A stretch of DNA of 64,000 nt from positions 64,768,672-64,832,671 of the forward strand of contig NC_088708.1 in the NCBI RefSeq assembly GCF_963576615.1, written 5' to 3'. This DNA is from Watersipora subatra (taxonomy: Eukaryota; Bryozoa; Gymnolaemata; Cheilostomatida; Watersiporidae). The notes under the pieces are model-generated. The model was not told where the DNA came from. It saw only the letters and a list, made by a program, of their open reading frames with translations, and made no database searches. Positions 53,101 through 62,100 of this stretch are shown piece by piece; the stretch's first letter is position 1; every line of letters starts with the position of its first letter. Both the position numbers and the translations under genes were made by a program.

Positions 53101-56100
53101 CAACACATTTGTATGTCTACAATCAGGCAGCAAAACAAAATATTTTTACTATAAAAAGCAGTTCAACCCGTTTGTCTTCTATCACTATCCAAGGGTCAAG
53201 GCTAGGATAAATATAATTTTTGGCGACACTCCAACTTGTGACAATAAGACTGGTAGACTGAAGCTGTAACATCTACACTCACCGATCACCTTTCTATTTA
53301 TGAACAATTGCGCAGCTATTCCGCATCTTTCGCCATTTTATCAACATATTTAACAATCTATTATGACAAACTAGAATGTCGCGAAAGTTATATAACGAAT
53401 ACTATGCTAAGCGCACGGCGTTTTTTCTTCCGCAAGTGCGGCAAAAATAACTAACATTCAAGTCGATTTTGAAAACTCGCTGACTGGACATTTTACGTTA
53501 TGGGGAGATTTTTACGTAGTAAGAAGCAAAAACTTCACATAATTTGTTCATGTTATTTGAAATTTACATTGTAGGAAGTATACGTTATAGGAGCGTCTAC
53601 TGTATGTGCTTAGTTTTTGCACTTATTTTGCTCATTGGCTGCCATTAATTTCAAATGAAAACTTAAAAAAAGGTAAATGTGTATAAAAAACCAAACTGCC
53701 CTAAAATAATTTTGCACAATTTATGGCTTGAAATTGTTTGAACAATTAAGTGTTTTCAGTTGCATAAGTATCTGGATAAATGTTAAAAGTAAAGTAGTAG
53801 AGAGCCATAAACATTAGTGTCAAAGTCAAAAGACGTTGACACTTATTTTCCATTCCATTTTAGTTTGCAATTTGTAGTGCTTGTGTGAGCGTTAGAATTT
53901 TGCCTTCAGTCTGGTTTAGCTGTTACACTTAATAAATTGAAATAATATATGTTTTTAATCTGCTTGAACATTTTTAGATATTCAAGTATATTTGCTGAGG
54001 TTACATAGTGACTGCCTAATACCAAATTGATTTTGTTTGTTGATTTTGAGTTTAAGGCTTTATCTTTGTGAAGCCAGTCTATTCATGCTATCTTTTGCCA
54101 ACACAAAAGTTGAGTAGATACGGAATAGATTTGGCAAATGTTTTTTGTAAATTTTTAGTAGCTTTAACTTTGTTTACAGCACCAACATCACCGGGCAGTC
54201 TCCAGTTTGGTAGTCCTGAGGAGACAATCACTGGCAGCAGATTAAGACTCAAGTACACAGTGACATGGATGGTAGATATCCTTTTAGCTGATCATCCTAA
54301 AATTCTTCTAGAGCTGCTTTAACCTATTGCCTAATATAGAGTTTTACCACCAGATTGCAAAGGGTCAAATTGTCTGTTGATGAGTTCACTTAACAAAACA
54401 TGACACTACTTCGCATTGCGTTTTGCAAACGATCAACTGGCTTTTTGTATTTTAATATTTAACTAAACTTGTGGAAACTAACCTTCTAATAGTTAGTTTT
54501 CTGTTAATCAACTCAGGAACCAAGTGAGACAAACTGTGAAAGTATATCATCATACAGTACCAGATACCTAGCATCAGACTCCAATGTTGCATCAAGATCA
54601 GTCACAAACAGAGTTGTCTATGCAGATGGTAACATACCGATAGAGTTTCATGTAACAGCTGTGAATAATGATAACTTGGAGTCAGCAGCTGCTGTCATTT
54701 CAATTACTACTCCTGAAATGCGTGAGTTTTTTCTTTATGTATTATTGTTGTGGTACACTAGCTAGTATACGGTAGTCAAATCCGTAGTCAAATCAGTTGG
54801 CAGTTGGCTTTCGTAGAGAGCAGTCGTGTTTTACACTCTCTCTCTTACTATTGCACTTATCAACGCTTAAATTCTTTAATTGAGGATTACTCGCAATTTC
54901 AGAGGATTACAACCAATTTCAAGCTGGATAGTGGCTCTTTAAAATTCTTTAACTAACAAAGCTGCTAGACTATCTGGAAGAAAGCCTGGAAAAGCTTTGG
55001 GGGTGGTAACATCTATATGAACCGCCCCCAAATTGGGTAAGTTTTCGCTTCAAAATGCCGAACAAAAAGCACATTACGCGACAAACATCAAGTATCACTG
55101 AAGATAGCATTACCCTTAGCGACATCAACAGTAAACTTGATCTAACAAAAGAATGGATGGAGGATAAATTTAACGGCATATGTCAACATCTGGATCGTAT
55201 TGGTAATCGTGTCACCGTCCTGGAAGATGAACAAAGGCAGCAAGCTAAAGCCTTGACGTACTATGGCGAAGAGATTGAAAGCATTAAAAAATCATTGTGC
55301 GACTTGCAGAAAGATTACTCTGACCTGCAACCATCTACTAGCTCGTTGACAAAGCTTTCTAAATCCATTCAACTCATAGAACAAGAAAAATTCAACAAAT
55401 CACTTATTCTAGACGGAATTCCAGTAACAAATAAGGAAAATCTTCACGCTATTATTGAGAAACTTTCTGACAGCCTTGACCTTAGCTATAATGAACAAGA
55501 CATTGACGGAATTTTCCGAACCAAACAGTCTGGTGAAAATCCTAAGAGAGCAATTATTATAAAATTCAACAAGATGTCTGCAAGAGATGCGTTCTATGAT
55601 GGAAGAAAGAGTATGGTAAAAAAATCAATTACTACGAAGTCTCTGGGATATGAAAACTCAGACAAAATCTTCATCAATGAACAGCTGCCTAAAACAACAC
55701 AGGAGCTGTTTTATAAAGTCAGATGTAAAAAAAGAGACTTAAATTATAAATATGCTTGGACCTATCATGGAAACATTTTCATGCGTAAAGAAAAAACTTC
55801 AGAAGCAATCAAGATTTCTTCCGACAAAGACCTGATAGACTTGAACTAATCATTTCCATAATTTAATGTGGTTTTTCTATTACTAGCGCAACTATACCAG
55901 GCTTCGACGATACACCTGATTTACTAAATATTCATCATAGCGCTTTGATCAAACCTAATGCATTGAAGAGCATAGTACTAAAAAACTCTATAAACATTCT
56001 GCATATAAACATTCGCAGCATTCATAACAAGTTTTCTGAATTTGAGCTTTTTTTGGCTCATCTGAATGTTAACTTTTCTCTTATCGTTATATCAGAATCT

Positions 56101-59100
56101 TGGCTTGGTGAACATTCATATATTAACAAATTTATTTTAAAAAATTATCGATTGCTTTGCAGTTCACGGCCAAATGAAGGAGGTGGAGGAGTTTGCGTGT
56201 ATGTGGCAGATGGTTTTGAGGCTAGAGTTTTGGCGGCTACACTGGCTGGGGCGGAAGCGGTGTTCGCGTCGGTGCATTCTTCGGGGCGCCGGATTTTCTC
56301 GGTGTTGGCAGTCTACAGGGCGCCCTCGGGCGCTCTGCCGTCTTTTCTGGAGGATCTCGGAGCTTTGATCCCCACATTACCACCGGACACAATAATTGTA
56401 GGTGACATTAATATCGATCTCGGTCCCGAAAATATTCTTGACATAAACTCATTCAATTATGAAAACTTGTTAACATCATATGGCTTTTGCAACACAATTT
56501 TAACTGCGACAAGACTAGGTAGTACCAAAAATAGCCTTATAGACCACATAGCAACTAACCGGGTTGACTCTAACATAAACTCTGCAACAATAGATTTTAA
56601 TATTTCTGACCATCAACCAGTTTTTGCATCAATTGAGTTTAAAATCAAAATTCCCAAGCGTTCAAATTTATCCATTTTCATTATTGACTATGATCAGCTA
56701 GCAATCAAGCTTGCTGAACAAGATTGGCGGGCGATAATGGATTGCTCTGATGTTAACAAAAGCTTTGAATCCTTTTCTTTGTCGTTCCAAAATTTAATAA
56801 AAATAGCTGGGAAGAAAAAATTAATTTCCACAAATCAGAAAAAGCTCAACTTTTTAAAACCTTGGATGAATCACCATCTACTTAAACAGATAAATAAGCG
56901 AAGAAAATTGCACATTAAATGCAAAAAAGAACCTTTCAATACTTCGCTCCACACCTCTTACCACAGTTTCAGAAATTTAGTCACAAATGAAATTAAAACT
57001 GCGAAGACTAAATTCTATAAAAAAGAATTTGATAAATGTAAAAATAATCAAAACGAAAAGTGGAAATTCATAAACAGATTGTTAAATAGAGACTCTAAAA
57101 ATTCAGATAGCCCAACGAGCATAAACAAAGATGGAAAACTCCTAACAGACTCGCAAGATATAGCTGAGACCTTAAATGATCATTTCGTAAATGTTGGTAA
57201 TAAACTGGCCAATGAGTTGCCACTTTCCGATATTCACTTTTCTAAATTTATGGACAACTGTGTAAATGATATTGATTTTAGCTTCCAGATAATTGACCCC
57301 CACCAAACACTGCAAATAATTGATTCTTTCAGTCTTCCTAAAGCAACCGGCTATGATAGAATTTCTCTCCGTGCAATAAAAGAAAATAAACTAGTCCTAA
57401 TTCCAGTTTTAACACATCTTATAAATCTTGTTATACAACAATCTAATTTCCCAAATTGTTTAAAAATAGCTCGCGTGACTCCATTATTTAAAAAAGGAAA
57501 TAGAACAGATCCATCTAATTACCGGCCCATTTCCATTCTTCCTGCTTTATCAAAAATTTTAGAGAAATGTTTGTCTTTGCAAATACGGGATTTTTTAGAA
57601 ACCAATAACATCTTGTCGCCTAAACAATTTGGTTTTAGAAAAGGTAAAAGCACCACTACAGCAATAAACAGTCTAATGGAATTTTTATATACTAATTTAG
57701 ATCAAAGTAATATAACTCAGGGCGTATTTTTGGATTTTTCAAAGGCATTCGATACGATTAATCACAAAATTTTAATTGACAAACTTTTTTACTACAATTT
57801 TAGTGTAAAGTCTTCCTCTCTTATTCAAAGTTATCTCCAAAATAGATTTCAATTTACCAAAACAGATACTGATTGTTCGCAAATGAGGGCAATTACGATT
57901 GGTGTCCCACAAGGATCAATTTTAGGACCCCTCTTATTTTTAATTTTTATAAATGACTTAGTAAATGCTGCACCTGCTTTGGATTGTATTTTATTCGCAG
58001 ATGACACCAATATATTTTCAACAGATAATTCTAAACTCCAAGAGGAATTAAATATTATTAATGAATGGTGCCTATCAAACAGACTCATTTTAAACAACAG
58101 TAAAACATTTCAAGTAGTTTTCAAAAATCCGTCTAAAAACACTCAAAATTATAATCTAAGCCTTTCTTTAAACAATTCTCAACTACAAATCAAAGATTCG
58201 ACTCAATTTTTAGGTATCACGCTAGACAACAACTTGACTTTTAAAAAACACATCCAAAGTCTCATCAAAAAACTTAATTACATATTACTAATATTTCGTT
58301 TCATTCGCCCCTACCTAGACAAATCAACCATGATCAATTTGTACTACAGTTTTTTCTATTCTCTTTTAATTTATGGAATCGAGTTTTGGGGCCACGGCAA
58401 CAAAACTGATTTAAACAAACTTTTAATCATGCAAAAAAAGGCAATCAGAATAATACTCAATTTTAAACCAAATCAAACAGTTTCCAAAAATTTTAAAATT
58501 TTAAAAATAAAGCCAATTGAAATTTTATTCCAGTATCGCCTGCTAATGTTTTTAACAAATTCTTTCCCCATGGAAGAGTTGCAAGATTTTATGATAGATC
58601 ATTGTCAAGATACCCGTTTAAAAAGTAAAAATCAATTAAAGTTGAAAAAGTGTTTGTCTTCTAAGGGACAGAGATCGATATTTTTTAGTGCAATGAAATT
58701 ATATAATAAATTTTTGAGTGATTGTGCGGGCTCTGCTCCGGGTCAGCTGAAGGCGAAGTTGGTAGAGCGCCTGTGGGCGTCCTGGGACTGTCCTTCCTGA
58801 CTCTGGTGCTCCGGAGTGTGCGCTTATCGCTGATTCTGTTTCTTTTCCTACTGCTTGCTGGGGCTGCCTTGACTCTAGCCTCTGGCTATCTGGCATGTCC
58901 TATTGCTACTCTGTGTATTTTTTTACTCATATTGTCATGTTATTATTACGCAATAAAAATCAAATCAAATCAAAATCAAAATATCAAATCAAACATTCAT
59001 GGAACCTTTCACTGCTTGATGAGTAGGCTTAAAACTGACGTTGCCATATTGCAGGTCCACAACTGTCTCCAGTATCTTTTAACATGAGAGTTGACAGTCC

Positions 59101-62100
59101 AAAATGTGTGACCTTGTCATGGGAGCCCCCAAACTGGCCCAATGGACCTATTACAGGCTATCAGGTAGATCATGTGACGCCGTTTAGACGCTGACACAGT
59201 CAGATATGCAAGCATTTGATCTCCAAATAAGTTTACAATAATTTCTGAAAATTAATTATTACTATACTGCTCATGTATCACATCCTGAATCTAGTCAGTG
59301 TTGTTCATTTACTTTCAATCCTCGGTTTCCGTTTTATTAATTCTATTAAGCAATATTTCCTCTCCAGCTGTTAGAATGGCTTACAATCAATGACATTAAG
59401 AATGTAAATAGTATACCAAAGAGAACCCAACCCTACTCTCCTTCCTTCAATAGTTGTTCTAGACTCTGTTAATAGTAAGATTAAAGATGTCATCAGGTTC
59501 GTAATCTTCAATTATCTCTCCCCAGTTATACTGCCTACTCAGTTATAAGACATTGCTGTCGGTAAATTCTGGAAATCTCTATTGCGCTCAATCAGTTTCT
59601 TAGACCTCTCAATGTTTTTCTCAGCATCAACTTACTGGTCATACCATTTTGTTTTTTTTTTGGTAGATGACTGAGTTGTTCTTATATCAAAGTCACTGCG
59701 GCTTAAAGGTAGAATCAATGGCTACCTTTTTTTTGTTTGGTTTAGTAGCTGGTAGTTAAATTTTAACTTGCAACTTGCATACTCAAAACACATGTAATGG
59801 ACTCACTGATCTTTACTCATGAGAAAGGCCAGCTAGATTGTAAACTCAACATAAAAAATGCATTAATTTTTAAGGTAAAGCTCAAGTTAATTCATCAAAA
59901 GGATTACTATCCAGTATAATCTCACTAAGACAATATCTTGAGCATCTTTCCCTTTTTTCACTGTAGTACAAGTGTAATGATGAGAGTTCATGGACAGACA
60001 TAGTAGACTCTGCAGATAAGAGAGAGTATCAACTCTGTCACTTCTCTCCATATCAAGTAGTAGAATGTGAACTAAGAGCAGTGAACAGTGCTGGAAATAG
60101 TAACTCATCTACTGCTCCCTCAGTTACTACTGACTGTGATGGTAAATTATTTTAAGGTTCAGATGCTTTTTGTCTTGGACAGTATAAAAGAAATTGCTAA
60201 ATTTTTTATTTCATGTATCAAAATATATCGTCACAGTAAAAAAACCTCAGAAACTTTGCTATATCTCTTAGTTTCAAGTGTAAAATTGTTTAACTACAAC
60301 ATACATATTTAATCCTTACTTCTATGAGAAGCTATTGCGTTTCTCTACTCGCTTGCAAAACACTATCCATCTCCCTCTTAAGATGAAATAAGGAATGTTA
60401 AAACAACATTATAGATTTTTTTACAACCAATTTCATCCAGAATAAATCAATGATTTTTGATAATACCCGAGCACATAACCATGTATATGTATGGTATATT
60501 GGTTAGAATGCCATGTGACTTTCAAGTGTTTTGTTCACAGTTTCAACAGCACCAGGCAATTTAAAGTTTAGTGATCCAAAGGAGGAAAACAATGAAGGCC
60601 GACTGAGACTCAAGTACACAGTAACCTGGAAGGTAAACCTTTTTTACAACTGTACATTGATATCCACTCATCTGAATTATTTTTGCATATTCCAAAAACC
60701 TGTTGCTTCACTAGCTATGTCCTTTTAGCTAACTTTCACACATGTTTGATTGTTTTGCAGAAGCCCGATGTTATCAATTGTGCTGAAATAAAAAGTTACA
60801 TAATTACGTATCCTAAGTCAATGTCAGAGCCAGAGTCTGTACAGAATTCTGTCTTCAACCGTGTTGTCTACGCTGATGGAGAAGAGGAGATTACTTTCTC
60901 TGTCTATGCAGTAAATAATGCTGACTTTGAATCCGTGGTCAGGTCTGTCATCATAACAAGCAAACCCCTCAGTAAGTGCAACAAACAATTTTATTCTAGC
61001 TGTCCTTATTGTTTTATAGTTTGTATATGTACACAGTAACTGCACAGAGCTGTTTGGTACCACATTATGGGCCACAAATTATCTTCCAGGCTAAAAACCT
61101 TGCAGTAGTTGCTAAGAGTTTATAAAATATTGACAGGTTTGATTGTTCATCTCTTACATTTCTGCATATTCTGAACAAATATTATTAAATGTGGACACCA
61201 GTTGGGTTTAAGCTCAAATAAATCATCCAACCGCTCGGAATTTATCTGCAAGTTTGCTTAAATGGACTGAAATCTCTTTTTTAAATTTCTATGTTTATAG
61301 TCAGCTGTTTGTTTCATTATCTTATTATCATGTTTCTGTTATTTGTATTCAACACTTTTTCTTTTGAAGTCAAACTTTTAGGAAAAGATTTAACAACTTT
61401 AACTTTGCTAAAATACCCATCATTTTACTTTTCCATAACAAGCCATCATTATATTACTTTGATCATACCACGATGCCAAGATCTGTTCCTTCTATAATAA
61501 AATTATTTGTCAATTAAGCCAGCAGAATTTAACTATAGCTTGCCACTAAACTTGTATACTGCTTTGATGAAGTAAGTATCGAAATACTTGCAGATGTTTT
61601 AAAACCAACTATATTAGCCCAATAAATATTTGGATTTTCCATATTGCTCAGTTAATTTTACAAGTTAAATATTTACTTGACTTGTTTGTGAAAAGTTAGT
61701 GTGTAGCTCTGCACGCTGTTCATAAATGTAATCTGATCCTCTAACATCTAATATCAGATTTTTGTTGGTATCTAATAATATAGCTTAGTTTTCTAGCTTG
61801 CCGTAACACCAAACATTTACCCACTCCAAAGCATCATGTGTCACCAAACTCTGTTTGTCAAAATCATACCAAGAAGAAACTTATAAAGAAGTAAATTGTG
61901 GTGATTTATTATTTATAGACCTGGTAGAAAGTTTTAAAATAGCTTTCCAAATGAAGTTCAGTTGTATGCTTTGATTTGAAATCGTAATATGTCATCTAAC
62001 TACTTTTGTTGTTTGTCTAGATAGGAATGTACATGTTGGTATATATTATAGGTAAATATTTTTAATGTTATTTTTTGTTTTCCTATTTTAATAATTATGT

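Larger units (their letters stand above)
54780..58995 (+). mobile_element. Near-intact LINE (Jockey/CR1-like) with two ORFs
   Basis: About 4.2 kb: GC-richer 5' leader from near 54785, ORF1, ORF2 with AP endonuclease and reverse transcriptase, 3' end AATAAAAATCAAATCAAATC, a (TCAAA)n-type tail. Both ORFs are uninterrupted, so insertion is recent. Inserted in intron B4-C4 in the sense direction; the equivalent intron B2-C2 is only 158 bp and lacks it. Left edge approximate; no clean target duplication seen because the tail resembles the flank (GTCAAATC). Confidence 0.9.
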
